Shown one piece after another: positions 1 through 12,745 of a DNA stretch of 64,000 nucleotides. Below the pieces are notes generated by a model. That model searched no databases. It worked only from the letters and a program-made list of their open reading frames with translations, and was not told where the DNA came from. This DNA is from Hymenochaete sp. R1. Its lineage: Eukaryota; Basidiomycota; Agaricomycetes; Hymenochaetales; Hymenochaetaceae. The first letter of the stretch is position 1. Each line of letters begins with the position of its first letter. The stretch covers positions 1 through 64,000 of the forward strand of contig JAFREE010000004.1 of the NCBI GenBank assembly GCA_019400425.1. The letters are read 5' to 3'. A program made the position numbers and the translations under genes.

Positions 1-295
1 TACAGGTGTGTCGAATAAGCCATGAACACACGTGACATTACCTTTTTCGGTTTTGGCCGGTCGCGTTTGCGTATAGCGGGTCAACCACAGCAGAGAGAAA
101 AAACACTTCTGCTCTTTTGACTCTTCATGGGTTATGCCTAAATCTCCACTTGTTGTCTGTGAGAAGAGACAGTCACAAAAAACAATTATAATTAATTTTC
201 CCCTGCTGTGGTTGACCCGCTATGCGCAAACGCGACTGGCCAAAACCGAAAAAGGTAATGTCACGTGTGTTCATGGCTTATTCGACACACCTGTA
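1..295. mobile_element. MITE-like inverted-repeat element
   Basis: Positions 1-93 and 203-295 are inverted copies of each other with two mismatches (at 59 and 72 of the left arm), around a 109 nt AT-richer spacer. Both outer ends read TA, followed inward by CAGGTGTGTCG, as in a Tc1/mariner-type non-autonomous element with TA target duplication. No ORF for a transposase is present inside. The right end lies directly against codons that look like trehalose phosphorylase. The window starts exactly at the left end, so the left flank, the true outer limit of the repeat and the target duplication cannot be confirmed. A contig-end artefact or a larger palindrome is possible. The structure is seen directly; the element class is inferred. 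Confidence 0.7.
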
Positions 296-2285
296 TGGAC
301 CTAACAACAACCCTCGTCTTACCATTGGTCCAAGAAACCAAGTCACAGTAAAGTCCAATCTTATTCCTATAATTTGACGACGTACTCACCTCAGATATAT
401 AGGTAGACGCAGGTGGGAAAATCCACCTCATCGATGATCTCGAGGAGTACGAGAAGACGGTCGGGGCTGGCACGTGGAGTGCAGTCAACAAACTCGCTGA
501 TGAACTACGTGAAAAGAAGATAAAGATAGGATTTTTCTCGTCTACACCCCAAGGCGGTAAGCTCCATTCTCTACGTTTCCAGTTCATAATTTTGTGCTTA
601 CCTTCTTGTACGTTACATCTAGGTGGTGTTGCGCTTGTGGGTTTTTAACAATTGTTGATTTACAGCCCTGCGTCTTCTAACGAGAGTCCGACAGATGCGC
701 CACGCACTTATCCGGTTCCTCAATTTACTCGATGTTGACGCTGCCTGGTAAGCATTGAATCAGAATATCTGAGAGAGGTCAAATTAATTAGATTCAGGTA
801 TGTTCCAAACCCGTCTCCGAGCGTTTTCCGCACGACAAAGAACAATCACAACATCCTTCAAGGAGTAGCTGCTCCCGACCTCCGGTTGACGCAGGACCAA
901 AAGGACAACTTTGACCAGTGGATCTACAAAAATGGCATGCGCTGGATCTCGGAGGGTGGACCTCTCGCTCCTGGTGGTGTCGACGTGGCTTTCATCGGTG
1001 AGCCAAGACAAGAATGCGCACTTACGCAAAGTCTCACGCCCAAAAAGATGATCCACAAATGCCAGGTCTCATTCCGATGATCCAGAAAAGCCGACCTGGC
1101 CTCCCTATCGTTTATCGGTCCCACATAGAAATAAGGAGTGACTTGACCAGGTAAAGAAAACTCCGTGAGTTACTATATCAATACTCACTAATAATCTATC
1201 AGTATCAAAGGCTCGCCGCAGGAGGGTGTCTGGCAATACTTGTGGAAGAATATCCAGTTGGCAGATCTATTCATCTCTCATCCAGTAGCGAAGTTCGTCC
1301 CAAAAGACGTGCCTATGGAGAAGGTTGCCCTATTGGGCGCCGCGACCGATTTGTACGTGTATGTTGTCTGTTTGGGAGGGTTGTAAACTGATTGGTCACG
1401 AGGCAGCCTCGATGGTTTGAACAAGGAGCTCGCGCCTTGGGACAGCCAATACTACATGGGTGAATTCCGAGCCCTTTGCGCAAAGGAGCGAAGCAACGAA
1501 CTGGCATGGCCTGCTCGTCAATACATCATCCAGGTCGCCCGATTCGATCCTTCCAAGGGTATTCCCAGTGTCATCGAATCCTATTTCAAGTTCCGCAAGC
1601 TACTAGAGGGAAAAGTCTCCGACGAGGAGGCTCCACAATTGCTTATTTGTGGTCACGGAGCGGTGGATGATCCAGACGCCAGCATCATCTTTGATCAGAC
1701 GGTGCAGCAGATTTATAGTGAGCCTTTCAATGAGTTCGCGAAGGACATTGTCGCTATGAGGCTTCCGCCAAGTGACCAACGTACGCACTTTCTTGTCTTT
1801 GTGCGCTGATAGGTGGTTGACATGTGCTTGAAGTTTTGAATGCGCTTATGCAGAACTCGAAGATCGCACTTCAACTATCTACTCGTGAAGGGTTTGAAGT
1901 GAAGGTCTCGGAGGCTCTGCACACTGGAAAGCCTGTTGTTGCGAGCCGCACTGGCGGTATTCCCTTGCAGATTCAACACGGAAAATCAGGCTTCCTCTGC
2001 GCAGCAGGCGATAACGACACCGTTGCGAAGCACCTCTTCGACTTGTACACCGACAAGCAGCTGTACGAGACGATGAGCGAGTATGCGCGAACCCATGTGT
2101 CGGATGAAGTTGGTACTGTTGGCAATGCGGCTGCATGGTTGTATCTTGCTGCTGTTCTGACGCGTGGAACAAAGCTGAAGCCCAATGGTGCGTGGTTGAA
2201 CGATATGCTCCGTGAGGAAACGGATGAGCCCTATCACCCTGGAGAAACAAAGCTGCCGCGCGAGGGTCTCGATGTGCACGCGTGA
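294..2285 (+). CDS. Trehalose phosphorylase (retaining, GT4), 5' incomplete
   Basis: Converts trehalose and phosphate to glucose 1-phosphate and glucose, and the reverse; cytosolic carbohydrate-reserve enzyme typical of mushrooms. Exons: 294-347, 403-556, 623-636 (14 nt), 695-747, 798-997, 1048-1150, 1203-1352, 1407-1780, 1834-2285; 517 residues visible. Family-typical stretches include IHLIDDLEEYEK, RHALIRFL, GGVDVAFIDDPQMPGL, YRSHIEIRSDL, QVARFDPSKGIP and the GT-B donor-site region STREGFEVKVSEALHTGKP. Characterised fungal enzymes are about 730 residues, so roughly the first 200 are missing; they lie upstream of the window or were cut off by the inverted-repeat element. In the visible frame the element's left end would bring a TAA after six codons (16-18), so if the upstream coding really joins here the gene is disrupted. 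The GT4 assignment is firm; whether the gene works is open. Confidence 0.9.
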
Positions 2286-2649
2286 AAGACATAGTTAAAA
2301 ACAACAACAGTGAGATGGTGATGTACGATACTTCCCTGGCTTGGTTATTTCAGCAGTTGTATAGTATTGGATAGTTGCTCCTTGCTGGCGTCGACTTGAA
2401 GCACATGTATCGACTTGTCAGCTGTAGATTAGATTTCTGAAATGTCTATAATATTCCTGGATCCATCGAAAACGAGTTACAGAAGTAGTGGTGACTTATC
2501 AATGTCAAGGCAAAAACGTTTGAGCGAAATGTGTCTACGAACGATTGAGTGGGATCGGCGTTCAATTACAGAAGCCAGAAAAAAAGTTTGTGCTTCACTA
2601 GCAAACCGACCATTTACCAACGCTCTCCGTGCTGTTGCTAGATGCCAAA
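2286..2649. other. Intergenic, trehalose phosphorylase to POL5
   Basis: 364 bp between two genes on the same strand. It should hold the 3' UTR of the first and the promoter of POL5. An open frame from 2442 overlaps the POL5 start in another frame and shows no coding character. No clear motif was recognised. Confidence 0.5.
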
Positions 2650-5600
2650 ATGACGGTCACAACCACTCTTCCTTTATTTTGGGAACTAGCTTCTCCCATT
2701 ACGGAGCAGCGAATCGATGCTTCCGTCGAACTCATCGGCGTCCTCGAAGATTTTCAAGCCAAGTTCAAGTCGGAAAGGCTACATGCTAATAGAATTGCTG
2801 AAGCACGTTCAAATGAATCGGGATCCGAGGTTGATGCAGACGACGAAAATAAGCGAGACAAGGCGAACTATCATGCACTCGCTTTGGATAAGAGCAACGC
2901 ACCGGATGTTGCATATGCCATCAGGAGGTTGGTCAGAGGCCTAGCCAGTCCGAGGGAGAGCAGTAGGCTGGGATTTGCTGTTGCACTTACGGAAGTAAGT
3001 TCCCGGCCTCTGTTTCCATTGCTTGTTTGAACTTAGAAATACAATCACGGCTCTAGCTTCTGGGCCGTATCGACACCATTTCATGCGACCAAATGCTGGC
3101 ATTGGTCAGAGATGTATCAAAATCGACGGGCGGCATGTCGAAGCAGGAAGAGCGTGACATGCTCTTCGCCAGGCTGTTCGGTATCACTGCTATGATTCAA
3201 TCTGGTCTCGTCGTCTCACAGGATCCCCTCGATAATTCTTCGACTGCGAAAAGCTCTTCCAAATCATTCGAGAGCGTTTGCAAGGAGCTTTTGGAGCTAG
3301 GAGAGAAGAAAAGCTGGTTGCGAGAAAGTTGTTGGTATGCGTTAGTGCAAGCGTTCGATGCACTTAGCGAATCGGACATTGAATGGAAAACCGAAGTTCT
3401 GGATACACTGATCAAGAACATCTATGCCAAAGAAAAAAAGTGGAGTCCGGAAAAAGTCGCACTGACACTCGAGATTCGAAAAATTAGTAGTTCCTGCGGC
3501 ATCCAAAGTTCATCCCTCAAAGATAGCATATACGGCACAGTTTTCAAAAATTACGATCTCTTGCGAAAAGAGAATTTGCCTTCACTAGCAAAAATATTGA
3601 AGGTAAGCCGGCCCTTTTCTTTGGTAATATAAATATCCTTACTGTAGTCGTAGGAGTCTGTGCCCGAAGGTGACCTGGAGGTTTCGACTTCGAAAACTTC
3701 GGCTGGTCCTTGGCAACCTAGGTTGCACTTTGTTTGGCATATGATCATTGGAGATCTTTTGCCGCCAGAAGGCGAAAGAACTCAAGGAACATTTGCTGAT
3801 TTCTACCGTTCAGTTGTAGATGGTACGTATTCACGAATAGCTAATAATTAGCAAGACGTGCTGAAAAGGATGTGTAGAGTCGCTTTTCGCATCGAATTCA
3901 TCGCCACAACGCAAGTATTGGGGTTTTTTACTGTTTCAGAAATCTTTCCGTCTCGTCCCATTGGACGAGTTACCTGTCTTGTTTACTCAGAATTTCATGC
4001 GGACTTGGATAAACCATCTATCCAAAAACGATAGATATCTTCATAAGATCGCTCGCCAAGTAGTGAGCTGCTCTCCTTACCTGTGTCGGACGCGACTGAC
4101 CTTGAGTTAGGCACTTGACGTGAAAGAAATTGTAGAAGAAAATCCAAGTACAGCGTTGGGTCTGGTTCTGGCGTTAACGGGACTCAATGGCTCGAATCAG
4201 TTTGATAAAATAACAAAGACAAAGACCGTTGAGAGTTGTTTAGCAAAATTGGACGGCGCTGAGACCGAGAAGTACATCAAACACCTGCAAAGAGAGATGG
4301 GTGACGAAGGAAACCAGGATAAGAGGTATTCTTTGATTTATTAAAGTAAGTTCCGCAGAACTCATCTTTCGTCAAGGTTCTTGTCTCTGGAAGATCATAG
4401 GCTATGGGTCGCAGACCAGCAGGCTGCAATCATTAGAAGAATCTCTATCGAATCCGATACGATCATACAACTTGTACTTGACTGGTTAGCCTTCCACGCA
4501 TTCTTCGGTGTTGATAAACTCCCAGATGTGGTACCTCGGACAGCTGTATGTTACGTTGTGTTTGTTTAGTAGTGTCTTTTTCTGACACAGTTTAGCTCAA
4601 AACACTCTCTAAAACGGTACCTTTCACGGATAGGTTGCGGAAAGAGTGTAAATCGAGACTCTTATGTTGCTTAGCAGAGTTATGTGCCAAGGCGTCTGGT
4701 GCGAAAATTGATCCTGAGGCTTTCAAGGACTCCAGAGTTACCAAAGGCCAACTGTGGTCCGTTATGACTATGAGGCTTATATGGGAGTGTCAGCACGATA
4801 AAGTATCGTTCATTGCCGTGCATGTTCTCGATGTGGAGCAGTCGCAGTTATGGGAGTCGGTATGGTCTATAGTGAAGAAAATCGAGGTAAGACTTTCTTT
4901 TATTCAGTTCATTGCCGAGAACTAATCGTCTCTTAGGAAGCGCAGGAACGAAGTGATATTCAAACTGGAATCGCGTTATTGCTTAGTTCTCAGGCATTAC
5001 TTTGTTACTGTGAGGGAGATGAGTCAAGCTGGGATGCGCTGCAGGTGATGTCAGCCAAACTGGTACTGCGGTGATTAATGACATATGATCATTAGGATTG
5101 CCTACAAGCATCAGAAACACTACTCCAGCCTGCTAGAGTGGAAAGCAGGATGGGTAAGGTAGATACCAAGGTTGACAATGCCCACGTGGACCAACGCCCC
5201 ATCGATATCCTTGTTGATATCATAATCGGCCTCCTGGAGCAGTCGACGTCTTTCTCTAAAATTGTTGCTATTCAATCATTTTCCTATTTGTCGTCTCTAA
5301 TCACTGAGAGCACAATTGATCTTATCCTTGCGGTACGCCAGCTGCTTCTATGTAATGCTCAGCCTATCTAACCCTCGCATTTAGCAACTAGAAAGTAACG
5401 ACCCGAACGAAGAAATCACTGGCGCAGATATGGACTTAAACAATGTGGATGTTGACGAGAACTTAGATGAGAGTGAGAATGGTGCTTCGGATTCGGACGG
5501 AGGTCAAAACTCGGGTGCGAATGAAGAAGATACGACTGCACTGCGTGATGCATTGGAGGCTGTGGTGTCCGGAAAGCGCGCGAAAGGTGAAGATGTAAAC

Positions 5601-6847
5601 GAAAATGAAGAGGAAGGCGACTCTTCCAGCGTTTCTGAATCAAGCATGGACGATGAACAAATGATGGCAATCGACGATAAACTCACCGAAGTTTTCAAAA
5701 CGCAGACCCAAAGCAATAAGGTCAAAGGTAAATTTGCTTTCCATTCTCTTTTTCTTTTCTCATTTCTAATGATCGTCACATTTGTAGCGATGGGAGCACA
5801 ACGCGAAGCTACTCACTTCAAGAACCGAGTTCTGGACTTGGTCGAAGCTTTCCTCAAAAGACAGTCATCATCTCTCCTCGTGTTCCGATTTATTTTACCG
5901 TTGCTGGATCTCATTTCGACAACCGGGACTGATGAGAAGCAACTCAGCGATAAAACTACTGGTATCATAAGGTCTCGGTTCTCCAAGCCGAGGGACGTCC
6001 CGCGAATTGAGGACACGACCGCCGTATCTGAAATCCTAAGTTCTTTGCACGAGCGTGCAAGAAAGTCTTCTTCATCAAAGACGGTCGGGCTCGTCAGCAT
6101 TTGTAGCCTATTTGTCGTCAAGGCGCTCGCAGGCCATGATGATCAGTCGATCGAGGAGGCATACAAAGAGTCTGTCAAGAATTTTATCACCAAAAAAACA
6201 TCGCCTTTAACACCAGCATTCTTTTTGGATTTCGTCCGTCGTAATCCTACGCATGGATGGAAGTTACAATCTCATATGTTGGGCTCAATTAAGGACGCCG
6301 CGAATGGATTCCGGCAGTCTCAGGCATTCACCGTCATTCAAACATCATATACATCAATCCAGAAACCAGTAAGCAATACTGTTTCACCCAGGCATTCTCT
6401 TTTCCTTAAATCTCTTTCTCGCAGAATCCCGACGAGGTATTGCCTGCCATGAAAATTACCGCCAGGACGCTTAGAGAGGTTATTTCGGACAATTGTATCG
6501 ATGGCAAAATGTCTACTTCACAGATGAGAGACACACTGAAAGTTGCACAGCAACTCTCCCGGCTCACCAAACGCCTCATACCGGACGGGCCCGTCACTGC
6601 CATGTTCGACGTTTGGGAGCCCAAGAAATGGTCGGATCTCGCCCAAAAAATATCTTCATCCGAGCACTATAAGGCATCTCCATCCCTACCTACTACTTGC
6701 AATGCAATAGCTAAGCTTGCGGAGAGTTCTATCCGCGGAAAAGATTGCAACCAATATGTAGCGGATGGTAAAGTCAAGCGCAAAGGCGGGGAAATTGAAA
6801 GGGGCGAAAAGAAGGTAAAACGGAAGAAGGTTGAGGCGAATAAGTAA
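2650..6847 (+). CDS. POL5: POL5 / MYBBP1A-type 'DNA polymerase phi' nucleolar protein
   Basis: Nucleolar protein of the Pol5/MYBBP1A family, needed in yeast for rRNA production and 60S assembly despite its polymerase-like name. Twelve exons: 2650-2994, 3057-3602, 3654-3822, 3878-4059, 4111-4325, 4377-4545, 4596-4886, 4937-5044, 5096-5332, 5385-5727, 5788-6368, 6425-6847, giving 1202 residues, a usual length. The N-terminal helical-repeat region carries the family signature RRLVRGLASPRESSRLGFA. An acidic Asp/Glu/Ser-rich segment falls at about residues 765-865, and the protein ends in a Lys/Arg-rich tail (KVKRKKVEANK) suited to nucleolar import. The start at 2650 was preferred over the in-frame ATG at 2629 because homologues begin just before a TTLPLFW-like stretch. 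Its 3' end is 82 bp from the 3' end of convergent MSH3, so the transcripts may overlap. Confidence 0.93.
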
Positions 6848-6929
6848 TTAATTATTGTGATAATATCTTATCCCATAGACAGCGTCTCACACATGCATAT
6901 ACAATTCCAAGATCATCAAAAGATTTCCT

Positions 6930-9900
6930 TTATAATGGAACAAAAGAATTCAAGATGGTCCGTAGGTCTTTTAAGATCGTAATCCTATCTTTAAAAATTT
7001 CCATATTCCGTGCTCGTAAAATCAAGCCCATGACCTTCGTCACCCTGAACGCTAGTTAGTCCACTTGTATATGTCAATCAATAACGTCTGAACACGGTAC
7101 CTTGTTATATGTGACCGACTCTGCACGACCATCTGCATCTCCTCTGCCTTTTGCCCAGCAACTTCAAGCAGTGCTTCCGGTACACCAGCAAGCCGTGCAC
7201 ACTCGATCCCATAGGATCCGGACGATATGCCCTTCGAGAGTCGAAAAAGGAAGGTGATCATCCGTTTTCCGTCCAGTGCAATATCCTCATGAAACCCCAT
7301 GTGAAAGTTGATCACCCGGCCGGGAAACTGCCTCTCTGCTGAAAGTGCTGTTACAGTGTAATGTGTGATAAAAAGTGTTTTGCTCCGAACACTTTTGGCC
7401 AGGTGTTCTAGGGTTGCACCTGCTATGGCCATCTGTGGATTGATCCTTGAGGCTTAAACAAAAGTTCGGACGTGGATTGACACTCACCCCATCGAAAGTT
7501 GAACTACCTCGACCAAGTTCGTCGAGGATGACAAGACTCTTTTGCGTCGCACTCGCCAATATGTCGCTAGTCTCCGACATTTCGACCATAAATGTGGAAC
7601 GCCCTCTCGCGAGATCATCAGATGCTATAGGTGATTGGTCAGTGACGTATGTATGCCTTAGTTTCCAAGACTTACCTCCCATGCGAGTAAGAATAGCGTC
7701 AAGAGGACTGAGCCTCACAGATGCAGCAGGAACATAGGATCCAATTTGAGCTAAGAGGGCAATCAAAGCGACCATGCGAACCGTCGAGCTCTTTCCTCCC
7801 ATATTGGGGCCCGTTATGATCTTCGTTCGCTCTTCGTTTCCTCCGATGCATATTGAATTTGGCACAAACGGTTCGGACCTGAGAAGCTCTACTGCTGGAT
7901 GTCTGCCATCCGTGATCTCCAGGACATCTTGACCTTCCCTAACAAATGTCGGCTTGACATAGTCACCTTGAGAAGCAATTTCAGCCATGCTTAGGAGACA
8001 ATCCACAGTCGCAAGCTTGTTGACTGCGTTGCGCAGTGTCGTGTAATGCATTTCCATGATTTCCGAAAGGAAAGCAAGGTAGGATTTGTTAGATGCCGCT
8101 TCCAGACGCTCTTGGAACTGAGCACGTTCTTGTAGTTTCTTCTTCGCTTCTGGAGTCCGATACCTTCGTAACGTCCGAGTGCTGGTGAGTACGGAAACGC
8201 AATTTTAGCCGGGGAATTCAGATTAAACAAATGAATTGTAAACCTTGACACCACTTCCCAGGTCAGGGGAATATCGCGATTCTCATTCTTATTTACCTCA
8301 ATCAGATACTGACAAAAGATAAGCGAAGTCAACAATGCAAATATCAAAATAATCACCTCTTCAAAGTTACTTGTAACGTATTTGGCCGCCGGTTTTTTAA
8401 TGGTTTTTCGAACTGTGCCAAATGGATCAAACCCGACCGTGTAAATTCTAAACCGCATGCTCACTAATTTTCAAATGATCCGTGAGCTCTGATTCGATTG
8501 CCATAATAGCCTGTGTGCTAATCAGTAAGACTCCATCCAACTAAACACATAACCAACCATTTTTAAGTCTTCGATTTCTGGATATTTATACGGATCGTTC
8601 CACAATTCATCCTAAGCGCAATTACAAACCCGGCATTGTAAAGACAGCTCCATTCAGCTTACCCTCTTGTCTTCCTCAGCGCGTTTGAGATTTATGCAAG
8701 AAAGAATTGCCCTCACAACGCCGCGAACTTCCGGGAGAATAAAGATCGTTTGGTTCAAAACAGGACTTTTGAAGCCGACTGATTCCGGAGAATCAAAGGG
8801 TTCAAAAGCATCACTGATTTTCGTGAATGCACGCAATAGCTTCGCGAGTTCCTTTGGCTGGCACTAGAATCCGGAAAATATGAATACAAATCGTCAATAA
8901 GCGAAAAAATAGCAAACTTTTTGGTACTGGATGCGGCTCAGACCCTTAGCCAAGTCAATATTACCTATGTCTTTCAATACATTGCGCAGTCGAAGGAGGC
9001 GTTCCCTGGTAGCATTTGTTTCGACTGAGGTTATGTTCTCAACCGCGTTAACGCGAGCTTCGAGTTCCCTAGCAAGCACATGACATTGGGTCTACAATGC
9101 AGCGCGCAAATAATAGACTTACTCTATATCGATGAGAGGCCGTCCAATCCAGGAGCGAAGAAGTCTGGCGCCGAACGGCGTCTTGGTCCTGTCTATGACC
9201 CACATCAACGACCCTTTCGCGGTAAAGTCTGTTTGGTTCCTGAACACTTCCCTGGGGACGATCTCGATGCCTGCTATTTTGACTTGTAGTAGACTAGTGT
9301 ACTCACAAATTGGAAAGCGTATTTGCATTCAGTAACATGTGCTGTCGTTCGGCAAAACGAGTAAAGAATTGAGTTTGTGTTAGTGCATCGGCCAAGCTGA
9401 ATGACTTGAGATATTCAAGACTATGGGCAAGTGCGATGATAACACTGCGAGGAAGATCTGACACCACAGCGAAAAGTTGTCCCGAGCTGAAGTTCGCGGA
9501 CGCATTCCGTTTGGACTTTTGCGCATAGAAGTCCTGAAGAAGCTGAAATGCATCAGTATATGAAAAGTCTTCTTTCATCTTTTCTAGTCGAACTCGATCT
9601 CGGGCCAGGGCTTGGGTCGATTGCTGCCTATGAAGTGCTCAATTAAAAGCTGGAATCAGCAGAAGCTTTGGAACATACTTTGAATGAAAGTCAAGAACTT
9701 TCTCAGTGACTTTACTCAGTTTTTGCTTCGAAACAAGGATCTCAGATGGACGCAAGTGAGCTATTCTAGTCTACATAGATTCCATTTGGTCAAATACGTA
9801 TAGGCAGAGTGACGGAATATGCTATACCTCTAAGTCATTGCGAAGAAAGCCGTCTTCGAACTCATCCCAGATAACTTCCCCTGTGCTCGGTGTTATTGCC

Positions 9901-11351
9901 ACAACGCTAAGAGATACCCTCTCGTCGGCACCCATGCCACCAAGTAGACTTTCTGTTATGCACAGGAAAAGCGGAGGAATAGTTCTCGAATCGTCTTCGT
10001 GGTCCAGGACGTCGATGTAACTGTGAAGACGCGGTCAGACATGCATGTGTGAAGCACCGCATGTGAGTTAACTTACGTTGCCGCGGTGTACATATGTGTG
10101 AGTGCCCTTTCGAAAGGATTGTTTCGGTTATCTGAAACCTTTTTTAGAGCGGCGGTCTCTATTTGACCAATAATGCCGACCTAATGAGTAACCCAGTTAT
10201 TACATGCCTCAATTTCGATGAATGCGATTCCAACCTTATGGCCGTGCGACAGAAGGCTGTAACCGAGTCAGTATTTCTGATGTATATTCTGTACCGATAA
10301 GATTTTGCCGTACCGCCTTAAATGTATGTCTCTTCGATGTGTCGGTATGCCCGCGGTTAGGAAGTTCCTGTCAGGAAAGCAAGCTATGTTCAAGACATCG
10401 CTCGCCACCTGAGAAAAAGCCCAAATTTAGGGACAAATAAAAGTAACGTAAAAGAAATAGCAACTTACACGAGCGTCTTCACCAAAGAACCTGTATTTGT
10501 AACCCACTTCGAACATTAGAAGTGCATCAGGATACTTAGCCTTCAGCAGTTTGACCTGGAAGATGGCTTGAGTAACTAAAGCGAAATCGCATGGGGGACA
10601 ATGGTACCTGCTTTTCAAGTGGGGTATACGTCTTCCCAGATGGCCCAATCTCTTCAGACGCTCTCTTCTTTGCCATCGGAAATGGACTGAGTGTCATCTT
10701 CTCTTTCCCCTTCCCATTTGACTTCGTTGACTTGAAAGCCTTCGAGGAGATGGAAGTGGGTAGGTAGCTTCTCTCTTCCCCGCTATCTTCGTCATTTCCT
10801 TCAGAATCACTCATTTTATCGGAAAGACATCGTCCATCCCTTCCTGTATCGTTGGTCCCCGCGAATTGGTCTTCAGGCCGTTTATTCAGACTGTCATTCA
10901 TGAGTTTGCGCCGGAATGCATTTCGACGGGCTGCTTTTTGCCTCAGATATTCGGGGTCCTCAGGTTCAGGGAAAGAGCTCGTCGTATTCTGAGTAAGCTT
11001 GTACTTCGCTATCGACGGATTCGGTTCATTTTGTTTAGACGGCGTTGCGGAATTGCTTTCTAAAGACGTAGCAGGTTGTGGAGGATGTAAAATAGCTGTA
11101 GCCCCAGAACGTCCTTTTGTCTCGCTTTTTGGGATATCGGTAGATTTCAGCTTCTTATTCGCTGGGACGCTATCCTCGGCATCGCTCAAAGTGAGATCTA
11201 CGAAAGCAGAGTCGGCTGCTCTCTTCTTCTGTGTTGGCTGCTTTCCAAAATGTTTTGATGGGGACCCTCGAGGTACGGAAGGCGCATTTTCGGAGGTATT
11301 CTGGGTGAAGAAGTATGAAATGCTTTGTTGTCTTTGAGGAGAGAAAGGCAT
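6930..11351 (-). CDS. MSH3: DNA mismatch repair protein MSH3
   Basis: Partner of MSH2 in MutS-beta, which recognises insertion/deletion loops. Nineteen exons: 11351-10608, 10555-10469, 10408-10314, 10256-10235, 10180-10077, 10020-9828, 9770-9679, 9627-9307, 9251-9123, 9068-8918, 8863-8663, 8611-8558, 8510-8465, 8412-8357, 8308-8244, 8181-7676, 7624-7488, 7432-7101, 7044-6930; 1149 residues. The start at 11351 places a PCNA-binding PIP box (QQSISYFF) at residues 8-15. MSH3-type mismatch-binding sequence [10 protein letters not shown] follows the disordered N-terminus, then connector and lever domains. The ATPase has Walker [10 protein letters not shown] (about 911), Walker [11 protein letters not shown] and the ITHY histidine. 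Exon 4 is only 22 nt. The last exon was found by splicing at 7100/7045 with a good ACTAAC branch site; reading straight on would end at 7052 with an unlikely tail. Head-to-head with ATP12. Confidence 0.95.
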
Positions 11352-11560
11352 AAAAAAAAGCCGAAGGTAGAAGTGTTCGTCCGGTGTCGCAGAAGGTCGA
11401 AGGAAGGTAAAAGACGGGATCGCGAACGCGTGGGGTGCTGGCTGTGGGCGCGCGTTAGCCACGTGAATTAACGTGGACGGAATCGTTATCCTTAAGCTTG
11501 CTTTGAAAAAAGAGCGAAGCGGCCGACTAGAAGTAGTTCAACGACCTCGACGTCCAGCTC
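11352..11560. promoter_or_regulatory. Shared promoter MSH3/ATP12 with MCB
   Basis: 209 bp between divergent starts. An exact MluI cell-cycle box ACGCGT lies at 11426-11431, 75 bp upstream of the MSH3 start, with further CGCG and a CACGTG at 11460-11465. In fungi MCBs bind MBF and drive G1/S expression; this is inferred from sequence only. Confidence 0.55.
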
Positions 11561-12745
11561 ATGTTCTCCATTGCGCGATCAGCATCTGCCCACTGCCTCA
11601 AGTGGACTCCAAATGCACTAGGTGCTTCAAAATATACGTCCAGGAGCTTAGCTACACCTTCTGATGGACCACCTGTGACGCCAACTAACCGTAAGTCAAG
11701 TTTTCTGTTATGAATATGAATGACTAAAATCCTAACCCTCTCCAAGGCGCGGAGGCTACCCTTAGACGTTTTTGGAAGAATGTGGGTATTGAGACAAAGC
11801 ACGGTATGGATAGTCTCTTTTTGAATTGTACTTCTCGGATCTGACTATGACTGTACATGTAACCATAGAAGGATTTGCAGTCACTCTTGACGGACGAGCA
11901 CTCAAGTCACCTTCTGGAAACCCTTTGGTAGTCCCACAGGGAAAACGACTCGCAGCAGCATTGATTGCTAATGAATGGGAGAACCAAGAAAAAATCCTCA
12001 AAGCTCATTCCCTCCCAATGGTGTGTTCTTTCCCAGGACCAGTTGGAAGTGAGGATGGCATGGGATTGAGTATTCCATTTCCAGACAAGTCTTACAAGCC
12101 GTGCCATCGATGCGTTGAAGGAAGACAGATCTAGGGACGAAGTCATCTCGTCATTAGTGAAATATGTTGAGACGGATACCGTCTGGTAAGTCACCTTTTA
12201 CATTGCTGGGACACAGACAATCAAACGACCTGCTTAGTTTCCATGAAGAAGAACCTCAAGCCCTCGTTAGACTTCAAGACACCCATTGGAAGCCTTTACT
12301 AGCATGGGCTCGAGAGGAACTCGGCGTGGATCTCCGAGTACACGATTCGATCCTGGGTGCGAGTCAATCAGAGCTGTCGAAAGAACGGTTGAAAGAGATA
12401 ATAAGCTCGTTCGACGAATGGCAACTTGCAGGTATGTGCGCCCACATTGTTTTCGGACTTGAGGCTGAATGAGCGTGATGTAGCGATGGAAAGGGCCGCA
12501 TACGTCACCAAGTCATTTATCATAGCATTGGCCCTAATAAAAGGCAGGATTGATGTGGAGCAGGCGGCTCAAGCTGCACATGTCGAGGTCAATAGCCAGA
12601 TAGAACGGTGGGGAGAGGTGGAAGATTGTAAGTCCTGTGACACTACCTGAATGAAAAGCCACTTATATCAACCACAATAGCTCATGATGTCGACTATCAC
12701 GACATTCGACGCCAATTAGGTAGTGTGGCTTGCATAGTCTCATGA
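11561..12745 (+). CDS. ATP12: Mitochondrial F1-ATPase assembly chaperone Atp12
   Basis: Matrix chaperone that binds free F1 alpha subunit before assembly of the ATP synthase catalytic hexamer. Seven exons: 11561-11690, 11747-11803, 11869-12020, 12085-12185, 12238-12431, 12484-12627, 12681-12745; 280 residues. The first 35 or so residues are Arg/Ser/Ala-rich with almost no acids, as in a mitochondrial presequence. Family sequence follows: LRRFWKNVGIETKH, FAVTLDGRALKSPSGNPL, ANEWENQ, the TDTVCFH segment and a C-terminal helical part ending in HVEVNSQIERWGEVED. The tail DVDYHDIRRQLGSVACIVS resembles fungal homologues. It shares its upstream region with MSH3 and converges on histone H1. Confidence 0.93.

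Noticed and set aside
11352..11462. Longer MSH3 N-terminus from an upstream in-frame ATG
   Set aside because: The PIP box normally lies at the extreme N-terminus, and the upstream stretch contains the promoter MCB; start at 11351 preferred.
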